Origin: Cellvibrio zantedeschiae
GTDB lineage: Bacteria; Pseudomonadota; Gammaproteobacteria; Pseudomonadales; Cellvibrionaceae
Length of the DNA: 64,000 nt
Assembly: GCF_014652535.1 (NCBI RefSeq)
Contig: NZ_BMYZ01000003.1
Coordinates: 62,001-126,000, forward strand
Reading direction: 5' to 3'
The notes below the pieces were generated by a model. The model did no database searches and was not told the origin of the DNA. It worked only from the letters and a program-made list of their open reading frames with translations. A program made the position numbers and the translations under genes. Positions 36,969-46,227 of the stretch are shown here, one piece after another. How positions within the stretch are numbered: position 1 is the stretch's first letter; every line of letters starts with the position of its first letter.

Positions 36969-38351
36969 ATGACTAAACCCCTGAACCAAAAGCCCATCCT
37001 TCTAATTGTTGAAGATGACCAAGGCCTGCAAAGCCAATTACGCTGGCACTTTGACCAATACGAAACCATCTTTGCGGAGAACCGGGCAGATGCCGTTGCA
37101 GCACTCCGCCTGCACGAGGCCTCAGTAATTATTCAGGACTTAGGCTTGCCGCCCGATGAAGATGGCGTGGATGAAGGGTTTAAATGCATTCAGGACATTT
37201 TACGCATAGCACCATCCAGCAAAATCATTGTGATGACCGGTAAAACCGACCACGAAAATGCAATTCGCGCTGTGGGCATGGGCGCTTATGACTTCTACCA
37301 TAAACCGGTTGATGCCAACACACTGGACTTGATTGTACAGCGCGCCTTCCATATTTTTGACCTAGAAGCTGACAACCGCCGCCTTACCATCGCCAAACAA
37401 GCACCGCTGGAAGGTCTGATTAGTAACGATCCACAGATGCTGAAGATTTGCCGCCAGCTGGAAAAAATCTCCCCCACAACAGTGACTTGCACATTGCTCG
37501 GCGAGAGCGGAACGGGCAAGGAGGTTATGGCACGCGCAATTCATCAATTGAGTCCGCGCAAAAACAAGCGCTTTGTCGCCATTAACTGTGCTGCTGTGCC
37601 AGAAAACCTAATTGAAAGCGAACTTTTCGGCTACGAAAAAGGTGCTTTTACGGGCGCCAACAAACTTACGCTCGGTAAGGTAGAAACCGCCAACGAAGGT
37701 ACGCTTTTTCTCGACGAAATTGGCGATATGCCGCTGAATTTACAAGCGAAATTGCTGCGTTTTTTACAAGAGCGTGTCATTGAGCGGGTTGGCGGCCGCA
37801 CCGAAATCCCGGTAGACGTACGCGTAATTTGCGCAACCAACAAAGATTTGGAAAAAATGTCGCGCGAAGGCAGCTTTCGTGAGGACCTTTTTTACCGGAT
37901 TTGCGAAATGACCGTGGATATTCCACCACTACGCGCACGTCAGGGCGATAAAGCCTTACTGGCACGCCATTTCCAACTCAAATTCGCCAAAGAACACAGC
38001 CAAGCTGTTTCAGGTTTTACACCCGACGCTATTGAAGCCATCGAAGGTTACAACTGGCCCGGCAATATCCGGGAAATGGAAAACAAAATAAAACGCGCCG
38101 TGATCATGGCCGAAGGCAAATACATTACGCGTGAAGATTTAGGATTGGCCGAGGCGGGCGACCTATCGCTCAACCTTCGCCATGTTCGCCAGGAAGCCGA
38201 AAAAAGTGCGATTTTACGTGCGCTCAGTATGGCCGACCACAATGTTTCCGCTACCGCAAAACTCCTCGGCATCACCCGCCCCACCTTTTACGACCTCGTT
38301 AAAAAATACGATATGCAAATCAGTGCCAGCAGTCATCCAGATGAGGACTGA
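36969..38351 (+). CDS. prsR: PEP-CTERM system sigma-54 response regulator PrsR
   Basis: The 460 residues form an NtrC-type activator: receiver domain (Asp57 in VIIQDLGLP), AAA+ core (Walker A GESGTGKE 178-185, sigma-54 contact loop GAFTGA 225-230, Walker B LFLDEIGD) and a Fis-type HTH at the end (NVSATAKLLGITRPTFYDLV). In other bacteria PrsK, PrsR and RpoN are needed for PEP-CTERM gene expression. The near-consensus sigma-54 promoter 3.8 kb upstream, before the PEP-CTERM gene, is the obvious candidate target here. Its DNA site is not known. Confidence 0.95.
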   Translation: MTKPLNQKPILLIVEDDQGLQSQLRWHFDQYETIFAENRADAVAALRLHEASVIIQDLGLPPDEDGVDEGFKCIQDILRIAPSSKIIVMTGKTDHENAIRAVGMGAYDFYHKPVDANTLDLIVQRAFHIFDLEADNRRLTIAKQAPLEGLISNDPQMLKICRQLEKISPTTVTCTLLGESGTGKEVMARAIHQLSPRKNKRFVAINCAAVPENLIESELFGYEKGAFTGANKLTLGKVETANEGTLFLDEIGDMPLNLQAKLLRFLQERVIERVGGRTEIPVDVRVICATNKDLEKMSREGSFREDLFYRICEMTVDIPPLRARQGDKALLARHFQLKFAKEHSQAVSGFTPDAIEAIEGYNWPGNIREMENKIKRAVIMAEGKYITREDLGLAEAGDLSLNLRHVRQEAEKSAILRALSMADHNVSATAKLLGITRPTFYDLVKKYDMQISASSHPDED

Positions 38352-38498
38352 TTAACACTTTTAAAAGAAATCCGGCGGCGCACAAATAAACTTATAACAA
38401 AACATGCTATAACCGCGCCCATTCGGCAAAACCGTGCATCACAAGATTCGCGCATCCCATCGCTAAACATGAATTTTGCCCTACCAATCTCACTTAAA

Positions 38499-38514
38499 TG
38501 GAAACATTGGTGCT
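38499..38514 (+). promoter_or_regulatory. Weak sigma-54-like element before the FnIII lipoprotein gene
   Basis: TGGAAACATTGGTGCT has GG-N10-GC spacing (38500-38501 and 38512-38513) but poor flanking agreement. It lies 89 bp before the ATG at 38588. Confidence 0.3.
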
Positions 38515-38587
38515 ACATATAACTGTATTCGTGGTCTGCTCAGCTCAGACCTAAGATCACCATAGTGGTACCAATCCGGTAGTTTTG

Positions 38588-39796
38588 ATGAAAAATAAAT
38601 TGAAAATTCAGCTAAATCTTGCGTCTCTTGCAACCATATTTATTTTAGCTCTCTCAAGTTGTGGTGGTGGAGGTGGCAGCACCGATACCGGTGGCGGTTT
38701 CAATTCAACTCCCAATAATACAAAGCCCCAAGCGTCAGACTCGGCGGTCGCATCTAGCGTCTTGGCTACTCAGGAATCTTCCGCACCGGCACAAACTGCC
38801 TCTAGTCAAGTTAGTTCGGCTACCTCGTCCCGATCAAGCAGTGTTCCCGGCTCGTCGTCTTCTCGCCGCAGCATTAGCTCGTCATCACTTTCAAGTCGGG
38901 CATCAAACATCGACCAAACACCGCCTAGCATTCCTGCAAATTTCAGGGTTGAAACCGCCCAATCTGATCGGGTCGTTCTTGCTTGGGCAGCATCTACAGA
39001 TAACAACAGCGGAACTATCTCATATAAGATTTATCGTGATCAGGTACAAATTGACACCATTCGTAGTGGTGACGTTCTGTATTATGACTTCGATGTTGCC
39101 CCGAGCAAATCTTATACTTACAGCATAAGTGCAGGCGATACATCGGAAAACTGGTCAGGGCTTAGTGAAACCACAGCCAATACCGCCGCTTTTGGAGCCA
39201 ATTCAAGCGCTCAGAAATCTTCAGCTAGCAGCAACTCGAGCAAGTCATCCGCTGGCATAGACCTGACATTACCGACAGCTCCCACACAAGTCACCAAAGT
39301 TAACGCCTACAGTACTCAAGTTGAAATCAGCTGGAACGCTGGCACAGATAATATTGGTGTCACCGCTTACAGGGTTTACCGAGACTCCATATTAATTAAA
39401 ACGCTAACAGCAGACATAACCACGTTTATTGACAAGACAGTTGCGCCTGACATTTCCTACTGGTATGGCGTTAGCGCTGGAGATGCTGCTGGCAACTGGT
39501 CATCCCAAAAACTTATCAATATCAAAACGCCACTAGCATTGGTGTCAGGCAACGTAACCTTAAAGTGGCTTCCGCCCACCCAAAGAGAAAACCTAGTTCC
39601 CTTACTCGCTGCAGACATCGGCGGTTATGAAATACGTTACAAGGCGCTTCTAGAAAGTACTTACACTTATAAAACGGTAAGTAAAGATGTGGATCAAATA
39701 ACGCTCCAGGGACTAATTGGGGATTACGCTTTCGAAATTGCTGCATTTGATACACATGATTTATACAGCCCCTTCACGAGTATCAAGCCCCAGTAG
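38588..39796 (+). CDS. Lipoprotein with polyserine linkers and fibronectin type III domains
   Basis: This 402-residue protein has a lipoprotein signal (LALSSC then a Gly run). Two serine-rich linkers flank a first fibronectin type III-like domain (about 115-200: PPSIPANFRV, LAWAAS, YKIYRD, YTYSISAGD). A second FnIII domain (about 225-315: PTAPTQVT, ISWNAGTDN, YRVYRD) and a degenerate third one follow (LKWLPP, GGYEIRYKA). No catalytic domain is present. The true start is the ATG at 38588, one codon inside the frame. It sits between prsR and the exosortase gene. A surface or matrix adhesin-like role is inferred from the context. The polyserine pattern resembles the lipoprotein at 10-14 kb. Confidence 0.85.
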   Translation: MKNKLKIQLNLASLATIFILALSSCGGGGGSTDTGGGFNSTPNNTKPQASDSAVASSVLATQESSAPAQTASSQVSSATSSRSSSVPGSSSSRRSISSSSLSSRASNIDQTPPSIPANFRVETAQSDRVVLAWAASTDNNSGTISYKIYRDQVQIDTIRSGDVLYYDFDVAPSKSYTYSISAGDTSENWSGLSETTANTAAFGANSSAQKSSASSNSSKSSAGIDLTLPTAPTQVTKVNAYSTQVEISWNAGTDNIGVTAYRVYRDSILIKTLTADITTFIDKTVAPDISYWYGVSAGDAAGNWSSQKLINIKTPLALVSGNVTLKWLPPTQRENLVPLLAADIGGYEIRYKALLESTYTYKTVSKDVDQITLQGLIGDYAFEIAAFDTHDLYSPFTSIKPQ

Positions 39797-39909
39797 CAAC
39801 GCTATATACTTTAAAATTTCCTAATCTGGAGCGGGTAGGATGATTGGCAGTGTAACGTGAAACGTATAGAATTCGCGCACACTAGATCAAGCTCCAGAGC
39901 AAACAACGA

Positions 39910-41382
39910 ATGGATAAAGAGGGAAACGTAGGTCAGCAAAAGTCGCCGAAAAATTGGTCTCTATTGTTACAATTTTCGATTTTTTTCTTAGCTCTCGGCC
40001 TATTATTTAATGAATCCACCTCCTCTTTGCTAGCTCGCTGGTTGAAATGGGATGAGGATTTATCTCATGCAATACCAACATTGCTAGCACTCCTGTTTTT
40101 AGTTTTCAGGATAGAAAAATTTCCATACCGTGCGGATCCTAAACTTCTTCGCGCAATATTTATTACATTTATCGCTTTAACCTCAATAGCCTGGCTGCTG
40201 TTTGTAATAGCCAATATCACCCTCTTGGCAAATCTTTGTCTTCTACTGTGTATTCCTCTTGTTTTAACTGCCTGCTATTCACTTAGAACTACTACTTTTT
40301 TTATACCTATTTTAGGGCTGCTAATTTTTACATTACCAATTTTCAGTCAGCTAAACACTATCTTGGTACAGATGAGCGCTTATGTAGTCGGCCTCTTGGT
40401 GAAGGCGGTTGGTATAACGGCATTGATTGATGGCCAAAATATATTTATCACCTATGGCCATATTTTTATTGCGGATGGTTGCTCAGGCTTGCGCTATCTC
40501 ACTATATCAATTTTGCTGGGCTATCTTCTTTCAATCCTCAATCACTACAGCATCTCTAAAACAATAATAGCTATTGTCATAGCAACCCTTTTAGGACTTG
40601 CGACAAATTGGTTGAGAATTTTTCTGCTCGTTTTAATCGGTGATATCACCCATATGAAAAGCAGCCTTATGCACGATCACGAGATGTTTGGCTGGATACT
40701 TTTCTCGTGCGTGATGCTACCGGCCATTTTCTTTGCCCCGGTGAGTAAACATAAGAGGTATGAGGGGCAATCAAACCCCGTAATCAAACCGCTTCTTCCT
40801 ACGCTAGCCCTAGCTGTTGGCCCCTTAGTATTTAACTTAATACCGAACGTTGTTGGAAATACTGCAACATTGTCGCTTCAATCTATCGGATTAAATGTAC
40901 AAGCCAAACCTACAGACTCACTCCTCCCTCCACGCTTGCCTGCTGCTGAAGTCAAGGAGTATGCATCTAAAACAATTGATAACACCGAGCTTCACGTTCG
41001 GCTGAATCAATATCAGCCAGAAACCTTACGTGAAAAAATCATTCCCTATTTTGAATCACTTTATAACACTGAAGAATGGCAAAATGATCCACGCGCCACC
41101 CCTGTAGAGCTTAAAGAATTAGGTTATAAGGTTTTTAATTTGAGGCGCACAGGCGGACAAAATTTTGCAATCTTTATTTACAGATTTGAAATAGGTGAAT
41201 ACAACACCAACAATTACGAGATAGCAAAGTTGCTACAGATACCTGCAACATTTACTGGTAGACGCTATTTCAACATAATGAGCATTCATAGTTTATGTAG
41301 CGAACCAAGCTGTGCGAACGAACTTGCTTCAGCAACGCAAATAGCACTAAATTGGGATACAACCACCAAAAAGCTACGCTAG
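39910..41382 (+). CDS. xrtA: Exosortase with C-terminal EpsI-like extension (probably class A)
   Basis: Exosortases are polytopic inner-membrane cysteine transpeptidase-like enzymes that process PEP-CTERM tails. The 490 residues have about eight helices in the first 280 and the catalytic set: Cys191 (ADGCSGLRYL), Arg236 (ATNWLRIF) and His255/His257 (LMHDHEMFGW). Residues about 310-490 form a soluble part (LPPRLPAAEVKEY, then RRTGGQNF), like the EpsI domain fused to exosortase A in many species. PrsK/PrsR next door supports class A; the subclass is not proven. It converges with the DegT gene, overlapping its stop by 4 bp. Confidence 0.9.
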   Translation: MDKEGNVGQQKSPKNWSLLLQFSIFFLALGLLFNESTSSLLARWLKWDEDLSHAIPTLLALLFLVFRIEKFPYRADPKLLRAIFITFIALTSIAWLLFVIANITLLANLCLLLCIPLVLTACYSLRTTTFFIPILGLLIFTLPIFSQLNTILVQMSAYVVGLLVKAVGITALIDGQNIFITYGHIFIADGCSGLRYLTISILLGYLLSILNHYSISKTIIAIVIATLLGLATNWLRIFLLVLIGDITHMKSSLMHDHEMFGWILFSCVMLPAIFFAPVSKHKRYEGQSNPVIKPLLPTLALAVGPLVFNLIPNVVGNTATLSLQSIGLNVQAKPTDSLLPPRLPAAEVKEYASKTIDNTELHVRLNQYQPETLREKIIPYFESLYNTEEWQNDPRATPVELKELGYKVFNLRRTGGQNFAIFIYRFEIGEYNTNNYEIAKLLQIPATFTGRRYFNIMSIHSLCSEPSCANELASATQIALNWDTTTKKLR

Positions 41383-42554
41383 AAAATTAAATTCACGCGC
41401 TCAAAAGCAGCTCTAATTAGCTTCAAATGGACAGCGCTTACCGCCTGATGAACAGGCAAGCTAATGAATCGCTCAGCAAAGGCCATTGAGTTATCAAGAC
41501 TTCCGGCAATTGTATAATTCTGAACACCTGAAATTTCTGGTAATGCCAAACGATACATTTCAGTAGCCCCTAATCCTGCCTCAACCAAAACTTTATAAAC
41601 TCGTTGTTTTTCTTCAACAGATGAAAACAACACGGGGTAGCGGAGCAACCTCCTCCTTCTTGCAGTATGCAAAGCGCTAAACCTGTTGTTAAAGTGAATA
41701 TCACTCAACAGCTGGTCATAACATGACCCAATATGATTACTACTCCGATTGTATTGAATCATGTTGGCTGTAAATAACTCTCGCCTAACATCATCAAACG
41801 ATGTGATTTTTTCAAGCGCGCTATATCGAGTGTTACCAAGGCTGATAAATGGATTTCTACTAATCATTTGGTAAAAGAAAGGATTTAATAATTGGTTGTA
41901 AGCCATGAGTTTAGCTTTAACACTCCACCTTGAAACAAAACTGGAGTCAGCTATGGGTTCAATATTCTCCTGAATGAACGCCTCAGGCAGATCTAGCTTT
42001 GATAACAACAACCCTCCACCTAGTAAACTTAGCGGTTTGCCACGGCCAAAAGAAAAGGTTACAAAATCACCAATCAAAAGGTCATCTTCACCGCTAGAAG
42101 GAAACCATTGCGCGTTATCCTCAACGATATACAGCTGGGGAAATTCAGCTTTAAGCTTTGATAGTCCGTGTAAATCTTCGCTAACACCCAAAAAATTTAT
42201 AGCGACGATCGCCAATGTATTTTTGGATATTGCATCACGCACTCGCGTGAGACTGAAAGACGGATCATTATCATTGATGTCCACCAACACAGGTTTAATA
42301 CCTGCGTAATGCGCTGCCGAAAGTAAATCAGGGCAACAATATCCTGGAATCAACACTTCGGGAGAGGAAAGGTCGGGCCGCAGAAATCTTACTGCCTTAA
42401 ATGCGAGCGCTAATGCCGAAGTTCCAGAATCAACCCATGTTGCCTTGTAGCCGGCAAACTCAGGCATTCCAATGTCATCCTGGTTGCGCTTATGGATAAT
42501 CGAGTTTCCGACCGGTGGCAGATCACCACGAATTAGCGAGCGGAGGGCTTCCAT
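41379..42554 (-). CDS. DegT/DnrJ-type PLP-dependent aminotransferase (sugar aminotransferase-like)
   Basis: This 391-residue fold-type I PLP enzyme of the DegT/DnrJ/EryC1 type usually transaminates nucleotide-linked keto sugars. Seen: DSGTSALALA (the phosphate-binding region), PGYCCPDLLSAAHYAG, VEDNAQWFP, and the PLP lysine region TFSFGRGKPLSLLGGG. The Arg-Gly-Lys-Pro form is not the common SFhxxK of sugar aminotransferases, so it belongs to a divergent subgroup. Its start overlaps the end of the upstream GT2 gene by 22 bp, so the two are translated together. It may add an amino sugar to the exopolysaccharide. Confidence 0.82.
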   Translation of the reverse strand: MEALRSLIRGDLPPVGNSIIHKRNQDDIGMPEFAGYKATWVDSGTSALALAFKAVRFLRPDLSSPEVLIPGYCCPDLLSAAHYAGIKPVLVDINDNDPSFSLTRVRDAISKNTLAIVAINFLGVSEDLHGLSKLKAEFPQLYIVEDNAQWFPSSGEDDLLIGDFVTFSFGRGKPLSLLGGGLLLSKLDLPEAFIQENIEPIADSSFVSRWSVKAKLMAYNQLLNPFFYQMISRNPFISLGNTRYSALEKITSFDDVRRELFTANMIQYNRSSNHIGSCYDQLLSDIHFNNRFSALHTARRRRLLRYPVLFSSVEEKQRVYKVLVEAGLGATEMYRLALPEISGVQNYTIAGSLDNSMAFAERFISLPVHQAVSAVHLKLIRAAFERVNLIF

Positions 42555-43684
42555 GTAGTCATTCTCTTTCCAGAAAGAAACTTAATCGCAGCATCAAGCA
42601 AAGCAACATTAACCTGCACAAAGAAATAGATAATCTTTACGGAACCTATCTCGCGCAACTGCGGCAAAAAATGTGCGACCACAGAAATTCCGTAAAAAAG
42701 CAACTGCCCAAAAAATACCAATGCGTAGAAAAAACCATCTCTGGCAACCAACGCACTTACAATGAAAAATGCCAGAAAAAACCACGGCGCCAACCAACGC
42801 ATAAGTTTATGGCTAATAACCTGAAAAGCAAAAGCACCAAATAACCCGAAGTTCATTACTTCCTTATGACGAGACAAACCCGTCATACCTCTAATGACAG
42901 TACGCACTTTCCGTTGGTACTCTTTGGATGCATCCTTCAAGTCTTGGTAATAACCCAACACATCGGGCGCACTCACCGAGCGCAATCCAGCCTTGGCAGT
43001 ATTTAAAGCTGTATTGAAATCGCTCGGACAATAGATGTCCCACTCCTGACATACACTCTTGCGCGCCGCAAAAAAAGAGCCACTCAAACCGATTAATCCA
43101 GACAATTGCGATTCCAACTTACGCAACCACATTTCATATCTAACATAAGCACCCTCACCAGCCACTGTCCCATCCTGGCTGATAAACCTGTCTTCACTTG
43201 AAACCGCACCTATACTCGGATCTTCGAAATAAGCCTCCAACCGACTAATTGCGTCTGCAGGAATCTGGGTGGCAACATCTGAAAACACCAACACATCACC
43301 ACGCGCTACCCTGATAGCAGCCAACTGAGCATTTTCCTTCCCTAGCCTTTCATTAGCGCGGACCAACCTTACTCCCCTATCTTCGTATCCCTTAACAATC
43401 GCATCCGTATCATCTTCAGAGCAATCGGAAGCCACTATGACTTCAAACCGGTTGCTATCTATATTCAGAGCAAGTGAGTTTTCGATTTTCTCCTTAATAC
43501 GAGCTTGCTCGTTATAAGCAGTCACAATCAGAGAGATATTTACGGGAGAGGAATCAGTCTGTAGCGATGTAGAGGCAAGCCTTGAAGGTTTCCAAACCAC
43601 CAAAATCTTTAGCAAAACGGGGTATATAAAGTAACTATACACAGCCAAAACACCTAAAAACCAAAATAATGCTATTAAAACCAT
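42533..43684 (-). CDS. Membrane glycosyltransferase, GT2 family
   Basis: This 383-residue GT2 enzyme has an N-terminal helix (VLIALFWFLGVLAVYSYF), a GT-A domain (VNISLIVTAYNEQARI, EVIVASDCSEDDT, DVLVFSDVATQIP) and two to three C-terminal helices (WFFLAFFIVSALV and others), like processive or polyprenyl-linked transferases. The DXD equivalent is in VFSDVATQ. An acceptor region with the conserved GLSGSFFAARK is present. It is the first gene of a two-gene minus operon with the DegT enzyme. It likely acts at the inner membrane on lipid-linked sugars. Confidence 0.88.
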   Translation of the reverse strand: MVLIALFWFLGVLAVYSYFIYPVLLKILVVWKPSRLASTSLQTDSSPVNISLIVTAYNEQARIKEKIENSLALNIDSNRFEVIVASDCSEDDTDAIVKGYEDRGVRLVRANERLGKENAQLAAIRVARGDVLVFSDVATQIPADAISRLEAYFEDPSIGAVSSEDRFISQDGTVAGEGAYVRYEMWLRKLESQLSGLIGLSGSFFAARKSVCQEWDIYCPSDFNTALNTAKAGLRSVSAPDVLGYYQDLKDASKEYQRKVRTVIRGMTGLSRHKEVMNFGLFGAFAFQVISHKLMRWLAPWFFLAFFIVSALVARDGFFYALVFFGQLLFYGISVVAHFLPQLREIGSVKIIYFFVQVNVALLDAAIKFLSGKRMTTWKPSAR

Positions 43685-44119
43685 TAGTCGCCTCGTGAAA
43701 TCTAAGGTTGATGGTGAAATCTCAGCTCACCGTCATTTCAAGTGGGGCAAGGATACCAAAACATCTCCGCGATGACGCAGGATTTATTAGAAATAGAACT
43801 CTAGGAGTTCGAACAAACATATCATCCACGTTATTTGTATAAGTTAATCATGACAAATGATCTAAATCAGATTTATCTTCGATTTCATGGCGCAATTGAC
43901 CCTAATAACACCAGCAAGAATATCGAGGCACATTGGCGCGTAAATTATCACAGACTCTTCTAATGCGAGGTAACTGACGCATAGATAAATGGCAAAACTT
44001 ATCGTTGATAAGTCAGAACGACACTAAATAATTCAATAAATCGAATAACAATGTAAACATTTAATAATTACTCTCTATAATAAGCCCCCATTAATTAGCT
44101 GACTGTAACTGCACACCAC
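43685..44119. other. Divergent promoter region between EPS blocks
   Basis: No gene is seen in these 435 AT-rich bases, which separate divergent EPS operons. A TATAAT (44076-44081) 38 bp before the plus-strand GT gene is the best -10; a JUMPstart-type element was not found. Confidence 0.5.
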
Positions 44120-45079
44120 ATGCAAGCCCAAACGAGATTGCCGATGAGTACATCCCCCACCATAAGCATCGTCCTATGCACCTACAATAATGCAGACTCA
44201 TTGAGTCTCACTTTGGAGCAATTGTTATCGCAAGCAGTGGATGATTCTAATAACTTTGAAATTATTGTGGTCAACAATAACTCCTCTGATCACACTGAAA
44301 AGGTTTGTCTATCCGCGATTAAGAAAAGCAACATTTCCATGCACTACCTGTTCGAGGATCGCCAAGGACTATCCCATGCTCGTAACACGGGAGTTGCCAA
44401 GGCTTTAGGTAACTATATTTTATTTACAGATGATGACGCGGAATTACCAAACAATTGGCTTAGCGCTTATTACGACCATATCAAAGAATACGAACCTGAC
44501 TGTCTTTACAGCAGCATTCACGTTTTATGGGATCAACCAAAACCCTGGTGGTATCAAAATTCTTACCGCGCTTGTTTCGTGGAGTTGAATTATGGTGATA
44601 ATCCACTGCATATCAAAGATATTCATCATGAATTTTTTGGTAAGAATTTTTGTGTGAGAAAACCATTGATATTATCCCAGGGAGGATTTGATCCGTCGTT
44701 AGGTCGCATGGGCTCTAAATTAATCGCCGGCGAAGAGACCCTTCTATATCGCAATCTTATTCGTTCACAATCAAAAGTATTGTACTTCCCCCATGCTCCT
44801 GTCGGGCACAGGCTAAAAACCAAGGAATATACCGAAGCACATATAAAAAAACTTTTTATTGATGGCGCTTATTCATCAATTCACATTGCGCGAGTTTCAA
44901 AAAATAAAAAAATTTTTGGCCGACCAATTGGTGTTCTTGCATCCAGCTTAGGTGTTTTTTTCAAATCCACTTTTAATTTTATTATTCATGCGCTTGATGG
45001 TAACAAACCTCAAAGGTTTTACAACGCACTGTGCATAAGAAAATCTTTAATGACAATGTTTTTGTGGATTAAAGCCTAA
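44120..45079 (+). CDS. Glycosyltransferase, GT2 family
   Basis: This 319-residue GT2 enzyme starts at the ATG at 44120 or possibly at 44144. The donor-site pattern is standard: ISIVLCTYNNADSL, FEIIVVNNNSSDHTEK, LSHARNTGVAKALG and DXD-like ILFTDDDAELP, with WLSAYYDH after it. The C-terminal half has RMGSKLIAGEETLLYRNL and a GHR motif (VGHRLKTKE). A possible membrane-associated patch lies near the end. It opens a 7-gene plus-strand EPS block whose first three genes overlap by one base. Confidence 0.9.
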   Translation: MQAQTRLPMSTSPTISIVLCTYNNADSLSLTLEQLLSQAVDDSNNFEIIVVNNNSSDHTEKVCLSAIKKSNISMHYLFEDRQGLSHARNTGVAKALGNYILFTDDDAELPNNWLSAYYDHIKEYEPDCLYSSIHVLWDQPKPWWYQNSYRACFVELNYGDNPLHIKDIHHEFFGKNFCVRKPLILSQGGFDPSLGRMGSKLIAGEETLLYRNLIRSQSKVLYFPHAPVGHRLKTKEYTEAHIKKLFIDGAYSSIHIARVSKNKKIFGRPIGVLASSLGVFFKSTFNFIIHALDGNKPQRFYNALCIRKSLMTMFLWIKA

Positions 45080-46227
45080 TGAACAAGTCAGCATCAATAT
45101 TAATCATGATACATTGTGAGCAATTCACGGGATATGCGATTGGAACACTCGAACAAGTTTTTTTTAATGCTGCGATTGATGCAGGATACGCGCAAGAAAA
45201 TATTTTTTGGTCTTACCCCAAAGTAGTGGAAGCCAATACCAATATCATTGAATGTCAATTTAAAAGCAGCCATAAGCACAACGACCTAAAAGCATTTATT
45301 GTTCAAAACAATATCCAGCAAGTATTGGCATTCGACCTTGGTTATCCCGCCAATGTATTACCAGTGCTTCGCTCAGCAGGTGTTAAAAGCATTATTTCTT
45401 ATTGGGGAGCAAGCATGAGCTCGCTCAACTCTGGCGTTAAATTGTTGTACAAAAAAATAGAGTGGTTGATGCGTAGCCACAAACCGGATTTTTTTATTTT
45501 TGAATCTGCCGCTATGCAATTAACAGCAACAAAAGGCCGTGGAATTCCAAAAGATAAAACCGCTGTTGTAGCATTGGGAGTGGATACGGAAAAATTTTTC
45601 CCGTCTTATCAAGATTTTTACTACGCTCATGAATCCTTGGCAATTCCCTCTGACCGGAAAATAGTTTTCTATTCTGGTCATATGGAGGAGCGCAAAGGCG
45701 TTCGCGTCATTATGCAAGCCGCTATTGAATTGGTAGACCAACTGCAGCAAGAAAAAGTCCACTTTGTAATATGTGGAAATAAAAATAACGAAGCAGATGT
45801 TTATCAGGATCTTCTCGCGGGAACACAAGCCAAAAACCACGTAACATTTGCAGGCTATCGTAACGATATAGCTGAATTAATGCGCAGCGCTTCTGTTGGG
45901 GTAATAGCATCCACGGGCTGGGATTCGTTTACCATGTCAAGTGTCGAAATGATGGCATCTGGTTTGCCACTAATCGTTTCGAACCTTCAGGGATTGGGGG
46001 AAACTATAGAACACAATGCCAACGGCTTCCACATCGAACCTGGCGATTCGCACAACCTGGCAAAATATATTAATGAATTAATTATCAATGAAACCTTGGC
46101 AAAACGTTTTTCGCTAGCATCGCGGGCTCGTGCTGAATCTTTATTTTCAAAAAAACTTCAAACAAAACTTATTTCAACTATCATCGCCCGCCTGGCAACG
46201 ACATTGAAGAACGGAAGCGTGAACTAA
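45079..46227 (+). CDS. Glycosyltransferase, GT4 family
   Basis: This 382-residue GT-B enzyme has an N-terminal domain with a possible acceptor region (FTGYAIGTLEQVFFNAA) and a C-terminal donor-binding domain: VFYSGHMEERKGVRVIMQ, VHFVICG, VTFAGYRNDIAELMRSA and the E-x7-E motif (SSVEMMASGLPLIVSNLQG). The ATG at 45079 overlaps the stop of the preceding gene by one base (TAATG). It is translationally coupled to both neighbours. Confidence 0.9.
   Translation: MNKSASILIMIHCEQFTGYAIGTLEQVFFNAAIDAGYAQENIFWSYPKVVEANTNIIECQFKSSHKHNDLKAFIVQNNIQQVLAFDLGYPANVLPVLRSAGVKSIISYWGASMSSLNSGVKLLYKKIEWLMRSHKPDFFIFESAAMQLTATKGRGIPKDKTAVVALGVDTEKFFPSYQDFYYAHESLAIPSDRKIVFYSGHMEERKGVRVIMQAAIELVDQLQQEKVHFVICGNKNNEADVYQDLLAGTQAKNHVTFAGYRNDIAELMRSASVGVIASTGWDSFTMSSVEMMASGLPLIVSNLQGLGETIEHNANGFHIEPGDSHNLAKYINELIINETLAKRFSLASRARAESLFSKKLQTKLISTIIARLATTLKNGSVN

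Noticed and set aside
38661-39128. 155-codon plus-strand frame inside the FnIII lipoprotein gene
   Set aside because: It is an out-of-frame shadow of the lipoprotein, whose own frame shows a signal peptide and domains.
39841-39865. Sigma-54 promoter before the exosortase gene (ttggcagtgtaacgtga)
   Set aside because: The -24 half is good but the GC of the -12 element is missing at the needed spacing.
43685-44119. JUMPstart or ops element for the EPS operon
   Set aside because: No GGCGGTAG-like core was found in the divergent spacer.
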